The position numbers and the translations under genes were made by a program. The notes under the pieces were generated by a model that saw only the letters and a list, made by a program, of their open reading frames with translations, was not told where the DNA came from and did no database searches. A stretch of 64,000 bases of DNA from a cyanobiont of Ornithocercus magnificus (GTDB lineage Bacteria > Cyanobacteriota > Cyanobacteriia > PCC-6307 > Cyanobiaceae), in contig BIMP01000001.1 in assembly GCA_007996965.1 (NCBI GenBank), positions 620,001-684,000 on the forward strand, given 5' to 3'. Positions 28,556 through 36,967 of the stretch are shown here, one piece after another (position 1 is the first letter of the stretch; each line of letters opens with the position of its first letter).

Positions 28556-30524
28556 CAATTCTCTTGCTCTTGTCGATCAAAAGATCAGATTCTATAGTGT
28601 CAAATAGCTCATATATCTCGCTCTCAACTTGGTTACAAATTTCAAGGAGGTACAATTGCACTTTATGGTAAAACTTTAGTGCAAGAGCTCCTGAGGGATC
28701 CTGAGTTAACAGAACATAGTTCTGACGTGTAATAGTGACGCTTAACTTTAGGAAAAGTGCCCTAACTAAGCGGCGTGCAACCTGCTGCCGTGATGGAACA
28801 TCAAGCTTCATAAGCTCAACTATCTTGCTTTGTAAATCATATGACCAGCTTGTGTTTAACATTAGCAACTCCCTTAGTGATGAGAACAGATCGCATACAT
28901 GCACACGTGATCTAGATGACTTCCAAAGGTTTCCTAGAGCTTCAGGCTGGAATCTCGGCTGTTTAAGCCACCAATCCCTCCAAGCATATTTATCAGTTAT
29001 GTGGTTATTGATTTTAGACATTAAACTTGACAGCACAATAGGTTCAGCCCCCTCAATCTTAACACCATCACTAGCATTGAATACTTTAAGCTTGGATATA
29101 GATAGACATCTCTCCATGGAAATTTTTCCATCCATCAAGAAACTATCACTATATACAACGTCTTGGAGGTTTCCTTCTGTTTTAATATCAAACTGACGCT
29201 TACTAGTGCCAACAGCATTTTTACTCCTAACGTATCGAAGTGAGGTTGTGCCTAGGTCAACACCAACTAGTACTACCTCTTCAGCCCTAAGACTAGCACA
29301 AAGTGCTACTCCAGTGTTTACTGTCTGTGGTCCTTCAAGATAAAGTACTTGTCTAGGGTTCGTAGAGAAAATTGCCAGAGGAGTTAAAGCAGGCCTAAAG
29401 TAAACCATGCTATCAGAAAATAAGCTATGAAGTCTGAAGTCACATGTCACGGATGCAAATAGGAAAGTCTCATCTGTACCAAACTCGTCCTTAACAGATA
29501 AATATTGTTCATATTCTATTGAGTTACGCTCTAACAAACAGAGAATATCCACCTTAATGCCAGCAGCTCTCAATGTTCGATAGTTACTTGCACACGCGAT
29601 AACAGAATAAGAGCTAGACAAGCATTTTACATAGTTTATATTAGCATCCAGACTCGGGCCGCTACCACATACTATGTACTTGCCGCCAATTTTGTTAAAA
29701 GGCAAGTGAAAAATGCGCGGTGATCTTCTTAGCGTAGCGCTAGCTGACCAAAGCATGTTGTATTCATCAAGGGTAAACCCCAGGTAGTTAAATAAATAAT
29801 CCAGCTTGCGACCACACAACTTCTCTCTATCATCAAGGTATGCTGGTAGCAGTGAACTACTTGAGTCTGGAACTACTATAAGTGCATGCTCACAGCCAAT
29901 AATATCAGAGTTCATGATAATTAAGCGCAATTGATCAATATCAGAATACGGGAGGATAGATATCCTCTGGTTAGGGTGTTCACACCTACTATTCCATAAC
30001 AGCTGCCAGTCAATCTCACTAAAACTTGTCTCTAGGTCAGCCCAGGAACGAATAGCAATGCAAAGATGGAATGGCTTAAAAGTGTTCACCATTTCGTTTA
30101 GAAGCCTCCCATTACCGCTGCCAAGGGCGATTATGGTTCGAGGCCTGATACTGTTGGTAGATGTTGATTGATTATCAGGGTCTGCACCAATCTTCTGCTC
30201 AATTTCTCTAAGTTTTAAAAGTCCCCAGACCAGATGTGGATCTAAATCTTCTGAGGGATTGATGTATTGTCTAATACCATGGTCAGGAGAAAAAGCCTTG
30301 ATTTTTTGTTTAAGGGCATCATACCCAGCCTGGGACAAGAATAATTGTGGTAGAACAAGTGCCTTGCTGCTAACCTGGGACCAACCCTTAATAGATTGGT
30401 CACCTGTAATACCTACAGGTGAATTGCTGTTTTCTTCAGGGGATACACGCTGAAGTGTGCCGGTGAGCTGCTTTTGAAGCAGAAAAGACTTCAAGAATAA
30501 CTTATTTTTTTCGAGTAAATCCAT
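28542..30524 (-). CDS. DUF115/Maf-like protein, probable protein glycosyltransferase (copy 2)
   Basis: A 660-residue paralogue of the downstream gene with the same architecture. The central DUF115 domain begins near residue 285 with YIVCGSGPSLDANINYV. It has LCLLERNSIEYEQYL, FASVTCDFRLHSLFSDS, LYLEGPQTVNTGVALCASL and VVLVGVDLGTTSLRYVRSKN, aligned block for block with copy 1. The N-terminal domain has TIIALGSGNGRLLNEMV. I use the ATG at 30524; a TTG nine codons upstream is also open. It follows the RTX-like gene by 39 bp and overlaps copy 1 by about 14 bp, so the three are one operon. Two diverged copies suggest two acceptor sites, two sugars or a heteromeric enzyme. Confidence 0.82.
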   Translation of the reverse strand: MDLLEKNKLFLKSFLLQKQLTGTLQRVSPEENSNSPVGITGDQSIKGWSQVSSKALVLPQLFLSQAGYDALKQKIKAFSPDHGIRQYINPSEDLDPHLVWGLLKLREIEQKIGADPDNQSTSTNSIRPRTIIALGSGNGRLLNEMVNTFKPFHLCIAIRSWADLETSFSEIDWQLLWNSRCEHPNQRISILPYSDIDQLRLIIMNSDIIGCEHALIVVPDSSSSLLPAYLDDREKLCGRKLDYLFNYLGFTLDEYNMLWSASATLRRSPRIFHLPFNKIGGKYIVCGSGPSLDANINYVKCLSSSYSVIACASNYRTLRAAGIKVDILCLLERNSIEYEQYLSVKDEFGTDETFLFASVTCDFRLHSLFSDSMVYFRPALTPLAIFSTNPRQVLYLEGPQTVNTGVALCASLRAEEVVLVGVDLGTTSLRYVRSKNAVGTSKRQFDIKTEGNLQDVVYSDSFLMDGKISMERCLSISKLKVFNASDGVKIEGAEPIVLSSLMSKINNHITDKYAWRDWWLKQPRFQPEALGNLWKSSRSRVHVCDLFSSLRELLMLNTSWSYDLQSKIVELMKLDVPSRQQVARRLVRALFLKLSVTITRQNYVLLTQDPSGALALKFYHKVQLYLLEICNQVESEIYELFDTIESDLLIDKSKRIGVPA

Positions 30525-30563
30525 GGGGGAAAATAAGTCGAGCCTACGCAAGGAAGACTGTAA

Positions 30564-32102
30564 TTAGACGAGAGTGATAATAATACCAGTGTCGTTACTA
30601 TTTGCAGTAACAGAGAAGCCGAAGTTGAGAGTTGTCACTGCAATATCTTGACTTAGCTTAGTAGTAGTCACTAGATCAGTGCCTCTAATATTAAATACTG
30701 CATACTTACTCCCGCCGCTAGCAATAGTGAAGTATGTGTCATTGCCATCACTATAAATGCCCATGCTTCCCTCAATATCTTCGAGTTCGGTTACAGAAGC
30801 AGAAGCTGTTGCATAGACATAGATTGTACCAGACGTGGAGTTAAAGTTAGAGTTAGAAACATCAAGAGCAGTACTGTCAGCAATAATTTTATCCCCGCTA
30901 ACTGCACCTTCGACAATAAAATTACTGTAGCCGCCATGATACCAGGGTCTACTTCCAGTTGCATTGAGAGCACCAGTAGACAGAAAGTTTGCTGTCGTAC
31001 CTCCATAAATTAAAGAGTCATTACCAGCCCCACCATTTAAGGTAGGTATACCAGTGAGTAAAGGTGAGCCAGTATGAGGATTAAAGTGTTTAATAATGTC
31101 ATCACCAGATCCACCGTTTACGCTGTTGAGAGTTTGACCATAGATGTGAATCACATCGTGGCCGTTACCACCAAATACTAAAGCGGAGCAACCAAACACT
31201 TTTATAGTATCAGCACCACCAGCTCCATAAATACTTGCATTGCCAAAGTCTTGAGCGGAGCCGCCAATGATATCAGCACCATCAGCACCACCTCCAAGAC
31301 CAGTACCAGCTGTGGTTACTCCAAATGCATCCCCATATATTTTGACACCACCGCCACGTGCAAACTTATCCTCATAGTAGTTAGTAGAGGGCTCGATAGT
31401 GATCGTATCACTAAGACCACCACCAGCAATAGAAGCTGCAATAAAAGAGGCAGTTCCAAGATGGATTGAGTCAGCGCCTTTGCCAGCACCAATATAGGTG
31501 TTAGTAACACTAGCTCCACCCTCAAAAGTGATTAGGTCTGCACCTAGACCTGCATTGATATTAACGTCAGCTAGGATTTGTTCCGCACCAATAGCGATTG
31601 TGTCTTTACCTTTAGCACCATAAATTTGGGAGTCGAATAGGGTAGTTGCGGGAGCGTGAATTGAGTCATCACCGCTACCCAGGCCAAAGAAAGAGTTAAT
31701 AACAGTACGGGTTGCAGTCCCAAGGTCGATTGTGTCATTGCCTCCTCCCCCAAAGATAGTTGAGCCTTTGACTAGACCTGTAGAACTTGGCGATCCAACT
31801 ATAATCGAGTCAGCACCATCACCAGCGTAAATCTGATTAGAGTAGCTAGCCCCATTTTTAGATGAGATAGTATCATCTCCAGCACCACTATCGATGGTAG
31901 CTACTTGAGAACCGCGAAAAAGTATGTTAATTGAGTCATTTCCTTGGCCAGCGCTAGCTGAGTCACTAGCCTGGCTAATCGTAATAGTGTCATCACCCTG
32001 AAAACCTACTATCAAAGCAGGTGATGGTTTCGTTCCCAGTACTGAACCAGGAGAGGAAAGAATGTCATTACCAGTTGTGCCAGTGATAGTTGTAGCTGTC
32101 AT
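30564..32102 (-). CDS. RTX-like Ca2+-binding repeat surface protein, putative type I secretion substrate
   Basis: A 512-residue protein made almost wholly of Gly/Asp beta-roll-like repeats, with cores such as GFQGDDTITI, AGQGNDSINI, SGAGDDTISS, AGDGADSIIV, GGGGNDTIDL, GAGGADTIKV and GGSGDDIIKH. Spacing is about 20-30 residues, longer than the nine of classical RTX arrays. There is no signal peptide. The last ~60 residues are free of repeats and end in hydrophobic GIIITLV, as expected for a C-terminal type I signal. It is rich in Ser and Thr, possible O-glycosylation sites. The frame is open to 32168, but ATG at 32102 (MTATTITGTTGND) fits best. It leads the operon with the two Maf-like genes and lies 8 kb from the type I exporter. 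Confidence 0.82.
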   Translation of the reverse strand: MTATTITGTTGNDILSSPGSVLGTKPSPALIVGFQGDDTITISQASDSASAGQGNDSINILFRGSQVATIDSGAGDDTISSKNGASYSNQIYAGDGADSIIVGSPSSTGLVKGSTIFGGGGNDTIDLGTATRTVINSFFGLGSGDDSIHAPATTLFDSQIYGAKGKDTIAIGAEQILADVNINAGLGADLITFEGGASVTNTYIGAGKGADSIHLGTASFIAASIAGGGLSDTITIEPSTNYYEDKFARGGGVKIYGDAFGVTTAGTGLGGGADGADIIGGSAQDFGNASIYGAGGADTIKVFGCSALVFGGNGHDVIHIYGQTLNSVNGGSGDDIIKHFNPHTGSPLLTGIPTLNGGAGNDSLIYGGTTANFLSTGALNATGSRPWYHGGYSNFIVEGAVSGDKIIADSTALDVSNSNFNSTSGTIYVYATASASVTELEDIEGSMGIYSDGNDTYFTIASGGSKYAVFNIRGTDLVTTTKLSQDIAVTTLNFGFSVTANSNDTGIIITLV

Positions 32103-32470
32103 GAGAGATAGAGCACGTATGGATACTATAACTTTTCTAGAAAGGAGTGAAGACATTCTGCAATCCATTACTTAGCTATCTGTATTGCTACCCTACAAAG
32201 GGCTAATATAACAAAAGTGGTTAACCGGGGAACTATATAGGTTATGAAATTCTAGATTGGTCAACTAATTTAGCTCTCGAGTTTCTGGCTAATCTTAAGT
32301 TCTGATCACCGTAATTTTGTTAGTCAATAAGATAGTCGTTACTAGTAGCATAGCCATAAGAGTAGTATTATTAGGTGTAGAAGTTGTCGATCGAGAACTT
32401 ATGCTGGTAAAATATCTCTAGGTTTGTGGCATGCTCACAGCTCCGGGATCATAGGCTGATACACCCCTTA
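32103..32470. other. Spacer upstream of the RTX-like gene
   Basis: About 370 AT-rich bases between the rfbB stop and the RTX-like start; the genes are all on the minus strand. I see no gene in it. It should hold the promoter of the RTX-Maf-Maf operon. A TTGACC-like hexamer (minus strand, near 32264-32259) and a TATAGT (32237-32232) are present but 21 bases apart, too far for a confident call. Confidence 0.4.
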
Positions 32471-33541
32471 CTATAATCCAGAACGTTGCTGCATGGCCTC
32501 ACACCATTTCCGATGTTCTAAGTACCAACGCACTGTAGTTTCTAGACTTTGAGCAAAGCAGTGGCGTGGCCGCCAGCCCAGCTCTTTACTGATAAGTTGG
32601 GCATTGATGGCATAACGCTGGTCGTGACCAGGCCTTTCAGGTACCAGGGTTACTAGACTGTTGTGCGGTGCTCCACTAGGTTGAAACCTATCCAGAAGCT
32701 TACAAATTTCCTGAACCACCTCCCAGTTCCTATACTCACCATATCCACCAATACAGTAACTATGGCCAACCCTCCCTAGGGTTGCTACTAGTAGTAAAGC
32801 ATCAACATGGTCCTCAACAAATAGCCAGTCACGTACGCTAGCACCACAACCATAAAGGGGGATCGGTTTACCAGTTGCTGCTTTAAGTATTACCGTAGGA
32901 ATTAGCTTTTCTGGAAATTGCCAAGGCCCATAATTGTTGCTGCAGTTGGTCAATACCGTGGGCAAGCCATAAGTGCAATGCCAGGCGTTAACTAGATGAT
33001 CGCTAGCAGCTTTGGTGGCAGAATAAGGACTACTAGGTCTATATGGGCTAGATTCTGAAAAGTGTCCTTTGGGTCCTAGGGAGCCAAACACTTCGTCAGT
33101 GCTGATATGATGAATTCGGAAAGTGTGTTGGCGCTCATCTGGTAGCCTTTCCCAATGAGTGCGTACTGCCTGCAATAGCTGAAACGTGCCCATGATGTTG
33201 CTCTCTAGGAAAGCGGCTGGTTTCTTAATAGAACGGTCCACATGACTCTCAGCAGCAAGATGTAGCACAAGGTCTGGATCAGCCTGCCGAACTGCTGCTG
33301 CTGTGACTCCGGCTTCAGCTAAGTTGATTTGGAGAAAATGGTGACGCTGCTCCGCATTGGCACCAAGTTTATTGAGCTCTTGCCAGATGCTGCTTAGATC
33401 GCTTGCATAGCCTAGTTTGTCTAGGTTAAATACTGTTGCTGTGGTGTCGCGCAGCAGGCGTCGGATCAGGGTGCTACCGATAAAACCAGCCCCACCAGTA
33501 ACCAGCACCCGACGGATATGCTCAGGGAGGGGAGATGCCAT
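32471..33541 (-). CDS. rfbB: dTDP-glucose 4,6-dehydratase
   Basis: RfbB/RmlB, the second step of dTDP-L-rhamnose synthesis, converts dTDP-glucose to dTDP-4-keto-6-deoxyglucose with bound NAD+. The N-terminal Rossmann motif is VLVTGGAGFIGSTLIRRLL. LVLHLAAESHVDRSI, HISTDEVFGSLG and the YxxxK pair in SPYSATKAASDHLV are the short-chain dehydrogenase and dehydratase features. TNCSNNYGPWQFPEKLIP is the RmlB signature. The ATG at 33541 shares one base with the rfbD stop, so the two are coupled. The TTG codon one position upstream is ignored. It serves the surface glycan made by this island. Confidence 0.95.
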   Translation of the reverse strand: MASPLPEHIRRVLVTGGAGFIGSTLIRRLLRDTTATVFNLDKLGYASDLSSIWQELNKLGANAEQRHHFLQINLAEAGVTAAAVRQADPDLVLHLAAESHVDRSIKKPAAFLESNIMGTFQLLQAVRTHWERLPDERQHTFRIHHISTDEVFGSLGPKGHFSESSPYRPSSPYSATKAASDHLVNAWHCTYGLPTVLTNCSNNYGPWQFPEKLIPTVILKAATGKPIPLYGCGASVRDWLFVEDHVDALLLVATLGRVGHSYCIGGYGEYRNWEVVQEICKLLDRFQPSGAPHNSLVTLVPERPGHDQRYAINAQLISKELGWRPRHCFAQSLETTVRWYLEHRKWCEAMQQRSGL

Positions 33542-34470
33542 CAAGCAGATTTTACTGAGGTGGCAGAGCGCATACGCTTTACCTCATTGAGAACTACAGC
33601 TAGTGCTGAACGCCAGGGCATTTGTTCTAGGTTTAGAATTTGCTGGGTCATACAACAATCGAGCAAGGAGTAGCTTGGCCGACGAGCTGATACAGGATAA
33701 TTTGCTGTTGTAATTGGTCGTACCCGAGCAGCCTGGCTGAGTAGACCAGAGTCTTTCGCCAGTTCACCTATTGCTATAGCCACATCGTACCAGCTAGCAG
33801 CGCCAGCATTACACCAGTGCATTCGCATTGGCAGAGACTTGCTGTATGAGAACTGTGTGAGAATGCGCCAGCAGGCATCTGCCAGCGTAAACGTGCTAGT
33901 AGGACAGCCTACTTGGTCAGCTATAACACTCAGTTCCTCACGCTCCCTGTGTAGTTGCAGCATTGTAAGAGCAAAATTGTGTCCAACTGGCCCCATCACC
34001 CAGCTAGTACGTAGGATAGTGCCACGTCCGGAAGCTGCCATGAATTCCTCAACAGCTACTTCACCAGCTGCTTTACTGGCACCATAGGTACCGAGTGGCT
34101 CTCGTGATTGATTTGGACTGTAAGGATGGCCTTGAGTACCGCTGAATACAAAATTGGTACTTAGCTGTAACAGCCGGCCTCCTGTGCTAGCCAGTGTTTC
34201 TGCGAATGCTCGTGGTGCACCAGCATTGACAGCATATACTAGTTCAGGTTCATTCTCGGCTCGGTCAACGGCAGTGTAAGCACCTGCATTTATTATCCAA
34301 TCTGGCTGCAGTTCCTTAACAATTTGACGGCAAGCAACAGTATCTGCCAAATTAAGCTCAGCACGGCTAGTAGCAATTAGCTTGATAGGTATTTTAGAAA
34401 GGGTGGTAGGAATAGCATTGATAAGAGCACAACCCAGCTGACCCTGGGCACCAGTGAGCAGGACACGCAT
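33541..34470 (-). CDS. rfbD: dTDP-4-dehydrorhamnose reductase
   Basis: RfbD/RmlD, the last step, reduces dTDP-4-dehydrorhamnose to dTDP-L-rhamnose with NADPH. The N-terminus RVLLTGAQGQLGCALINAI is the cofactor loop. INAGAYTAVDRAENEPELVYAVN is the RmlD signature, and the catalytic YGASKAAGE carries the Tyr and Lys. LRTSWVMGPVGHNFALTML is also typical. It has 309 residues, normal length. It forms a pair with rfbB downstream and is separated by ~410 gene-free bases from rfbC-rfbA upstream. Confidence 0.95.
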   Translation of the reverse strand: MRVLLTGAQGQLGCALINAIPTTLSKIPIKLIATSRAELNLADTVACRQIVKELQPDWIINAGAYTAVDRAENEPELVYAVNAGAPRAFAETLASTGGRLLQLSTNFVFSGTQGHPYSPNQSREPLGTYGASKAAGEVAVEEFMAASGRGTILRTSWVMGPVGHNFALTMLQLHREREELSVIADQVGCPTSTFTLADACWRILTQFSYSKSLPMRMHWCNAGAASWYDVAIAIGELAKDSGLLSQAARVRPITTANYPVSARRPSYSLLDCCMTQQILNLEQMPWRSALAVVLNEVKRMRSATSVKSA

Positions 34471-34883
34471 AGACCAAATCTACACAGATGAATCGCTCTA
34501 TTGTCGAGGCTTTAATTTTGATGTCTTAAACAATCTTTGTACATGAGAAATAACTTCAGCTCCCACTGGCTACACCCAATACTCTCATGTTTTTTAACTA
34601 GTTTCGCTTAGTCTCTGGATTTCTAGACTGAGATATTTATCTAAGATTGTTGACTGACAAGCTTAGACCTGCACATTAATAACTAATGATCAGCACTATT
34701 AGTATAATCAGCCATTGACTGGCTGCTACAGGTTGTCAGACCTTTGGATCTGTAGTTAAATTTACCCTTAATAGCTGAAAGATTGAGGGTAGGGTCCTAA
34801 GATATGATTCTAGGTCTGAGTCACACCAAACCTTCAGAATGCCAGGAGCCTAGATAATTCTACTGCAGTAGCTTACATGATAT
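34471..34883. other. Gene-free spacer splitting the rhamnose genes
   Basis: About 410 bases between the rfbD start and the rfbC stop, AT-rich with many stops in all frames. I see no gene, RNA or clear repeat. Rhamnose genes are usually contiguous, so this may be the scar of a lost gene, or a promoter region for rfbD-rfbB. Confidence 0.45.
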
Positions 34884-35489
34884 TCAGGCATCTCCATATT
34901 TAGGCCCAAAGATTTCCAGGAATGGCAGTTCAGCTAGCCGTGGCGCTACTTTATCCTTAAAGGACAACAGTGGAGATTTGTTTGCTACATTCTGTAGTGG
35001 CCAGGCAATTGAAAGATCTGTATCGTCCCAGCGAAGTGAGCGTTCGTAATTACGGCACCAAAACTCTGTGGTCTTGTAGAGCACCTCATTGTTCTCACTG
35101 AGAGCTAGGAAACCATGAGCAAAACCTTCTGGTATCCATAGCTGGCAGTAGTTAGTTGCTGTTAACTTAGCAGAGACCCAGCTGCCATATGTAGGTGAAT
35201 TATGTCTTATGTCTACTGCCACGTCAAAGATAGACCCTGCCACACATCGTACGAGTTTGCCCTGAGAATAAGGTGGTAACTGGTAGTGTAAGCCACGTAG
35301 TACACCGCGCACTGAGCGAGAATGATTGTCTTGGACAAAAGTCAAAGACTGGCCAATTAGCTCATTAAAGTGACGCTGGTTCCAGCTCTCGAGGAAAAAA
35401 CCGCGCTCATCGCTGAACACCCGAGGGGTTAGAAGTAGAGGGCCATACAGAGCACGGCCGTCAAGAGTGGCAAGCATCTCAATCTGCAT
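34884..35489 (-). CDS. rfbC: dTDP-4-dehydrorhamnose 3,5-epimerase
   Basis: RfbC/RmlC epimerises C3 and C5 of dTDP-4-keto-6-deoxyglucose. Family features in order are GPLLLTPRVFSDERGFFLESWN, FVQDNHSRSVRGVLRGLHYQ with the catalytic His, GKLVRCVAGSIFDVAVDIRHNSPTYG, and LWIPEGFAHGFLALSE. It has 201 residues, normal for this cupin enzyme. Its ATG lies 11 bp inside the end of rfbA, so the two are coupled. Confidence 0.95.
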   Translation of the reverse strand: MQIEMLATLDGRALYGPLLLTPRVFSDERGFFLESWNQRHFNELIGQSLTFVQDNHSRSVRGVLRGLHYQLPPYSQGKLVRCVAGSIFDVAVDIRHNSPTYGSWVSAKLTATNYCQLWIPEGFAHGFLALSENNEVLYKTTEFWCRNYERSLRWDDTDLSIAWPLQNVANKSPLLSFKDKVAPRLAELPFLEIFGPKYGDA

Positions 35490-36429
35490 AGGGCGGGTCT
35501 GGAAAATGTTCTATCGAGCGCTGCAATGATGCATCTCCACTGCCGGGTTGCTCTAGAAGCTGTAGTAAGTAGTGTCCGTAGCTACTCTCTAGTAATGGCT
35601 TAGCTAATCTCTCAAGCTGAGCATCATCGATCCAGCCACAGCGCCAAGCTACTTCCTCAGGACAACCTACTTTCAGTCCCTGTCGTTTCTCAAGCGTGCG
35701 AATATAGGAGCCAGCCTCATGGAGTGAGTCAAATGTGCCAGTATCAAGCCACGCCACGCCACGCCCCATAAGCTCGACGGTCAGCTGACCATCATCAAGA
35801 TACATCTGGTTGAGTGTAGTGATCTCCAATTCGCCGCGTGCCGAAGACTTTACCTGTCGTGCTCGCTTCACCACTGAGCTGTCATAAAAATAGAGGCCAG
35901 TAACAGCACAGCGGCTGCTAGGGTGCTGGGGTTTTTCCTCAATACTTATTGCTTTGCCATTCTTATCAAAAGTAACGATACCGTAGCGCTTGGGATCACT
36001 GACTGGATATGCGAAGATTGTGCCGCCTTGTCTGCGATTTTGAGCAGCCTGAAGTTGGGAGATCAGGTTATTACCGTGGAAGAGGTTGTCACCCAGCATA
36101 AGGGCAGCAGGGCAATCACCTAAAAAGGTTTCACCAATTAAAAGAGCCTGAACTAAGCCATCTGGCTTAGGCTGTATAGCATAGTCAAGGTACATGCCCC
36201 AAGCGCGGCCATCACCAAGCAACCTTCGGAAGGCATCCTGGTCGCGGGCAGTGGTAATGATTAATATTTCCCTAATGCCTGCCAGCATCAGTGTGCTGAG
36301 CGGGTAATGGATCATAGGTTTGTCATAAACTGGCATTAGCTGCTTACTCACCGCCCAGGTGAGTGGGGCAAGCCGAGTACCACTGCCGCCAGCTAAGATG
36401 ATACCGCGGCGATTGGCCGCTGCTGTCAT
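35479..36429 (-). CDS. rfbA: Glucose-1-phosphate thymidylyltransferase
   Basis: RfbA/RmlA makes dTDP-glucose from dTTP and glucose 1-phosphate, the first step to dTDP-L-rhamnose. The nucleotide loop is GIILAGGSGTRLAPLTWAVSKQLMPVYDKPMIHYPLS, with LMLGDNLFHGN and GVAWLDTGTFDSLHEAG further on. I choose the ATG at 36429 (MTAAANRRG); the open frame runs 13 codons further without similarity. It is divergent from the GNAT gene, with ~80 bp between starts. It is the right-hand gene of the surface-glycan island. Confidence 0.95.
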   Translation of the reverse strand: MTAAANRRGIILAGGSGTRLAPLTWAVSKQLMPVYDKPMIHYPLSTLMLAGIREILIITTARDQDAFRRLLGDGRAWGMYLDYAIQPKPDGLVQALLIGETFLGDCPAALMLGDNLFHGNNLISQLQAAQNRRQGGTIFAYPVSDPKRYGIVTFDKNGKAISIEEKPQHPSSRCAVTGLYFYDSSVVKRARQVKSSARGELEITTLNQMYLDDGQLTVELMGRGVAWLDTGTFDSLHEAGSYIRTLEKRQGLKVGCPEEVAWRCGWIDDAQLERLAKPLLESSYGHYLLQLLEQPGSGDASLQRSIEHFPDPPYAD

Positions 36430-36509
36430 GGCCAAGAAAACCGCAGATACTGCGCGACATTTCAGCACAGCCAGCCGAAGTGCGCGACTTGAGACAATAT
36501 AGGGTGCTT

Positions 36510-36965
36510 ATGAGTGGCATCCGGCTAGTTCAGCATGCACCAGGCGCTCCTGGGCTGCGCTGGTTTGGTCTTGGTCCAGGTCTGCGACCCAGCCGAGCGT
36601 TATTAAAACTCAGTTGCTTACTCGACAGATATGCTCCCTGGGCCAGTGGACGTTCAACGCAGCAACTAAGGCGACTGTTAGCAGGCAGTACGGCAGTAGT
36701 TAGCTTATGGCAGGGCAAGCGTCTGGTGGGCTTTGGTCGCGCAATCAGCGATGGAATCTATCGCGCTGTACTCTGGGACATAGTTGTAGTAGGTGACTTG
36801 CAAAGACGTGGTTTGGGAAGACGTATAGTAGAGGCCCTGATAGCAGCCCCTGCAGTTCGTGATGCTGAACGGGTGTACTTGATGACTACTAACAGTGCTG
36901 GCTTTTATAAGCAGCTTGGCTTCCTGTCAGCCGAGCCACAGCGACTGTTGATTCGCTGGCAGTAA
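36510..36965 (+). CDS. GNAT-family N-acetyltransferase
   Basis: A small acetyl-CoA-dependent acetyltransferase of ~151 residues. The acetyl-CoA pyrophosphate loop is VVVGDLQRRGLGRRIVEAL (the Q/RxxGxG/A motif), preceded by a strand with LVGFGRAISDGIYRAVLWDI and followed by VYLMTTNSAGFYKQLGFL. I use the ATG at 36510 rather than the GTG at 36480. A GNAT gene of this type is part of the core neighbourhood of secA and cysE in picocyanobacteria as I recall it, which suggests that the island was inserted between secA and this gene. The substrate is unknown. Confidence 0.85.
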   Translation: MSGIRLVQHAPGAPGLRWFGLGPGLRPSRALLKLSCLLDRYAPWASGRSTQQLRRLLAGSTAVVSLWQGKRLVGFGRAISDGIYRAVLWDIVVVGDLQRRGLGRRIVEALIAAPAVRDAERVYLMTTNSAGFYKQLGFLSAEPQRLLIRWQ

Positions 36966-36967
36966 AT

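Noticed and set aside
31251-31469. Open frames on the opposite strand of the RTX-like gene
   Set aside because: They are shadows created by the repetitive codon pattern of the real gene.
30564-32102. Repetitive DNA that could suggest a CRISPR array or tandem repeat
   Set aside because: The repetition is at protein level (Gly/Asp beta-roll units of unequal length) within one open frame; there are no identical direct repeats with regular spacers.
32232-32264. Promoter for the RTX-like operon (TTGACC and TATAGT)
   Set aside because: The hexamers are 21 bases apart, beyond the usual 16-18, so I mention them only in the spacer entry.
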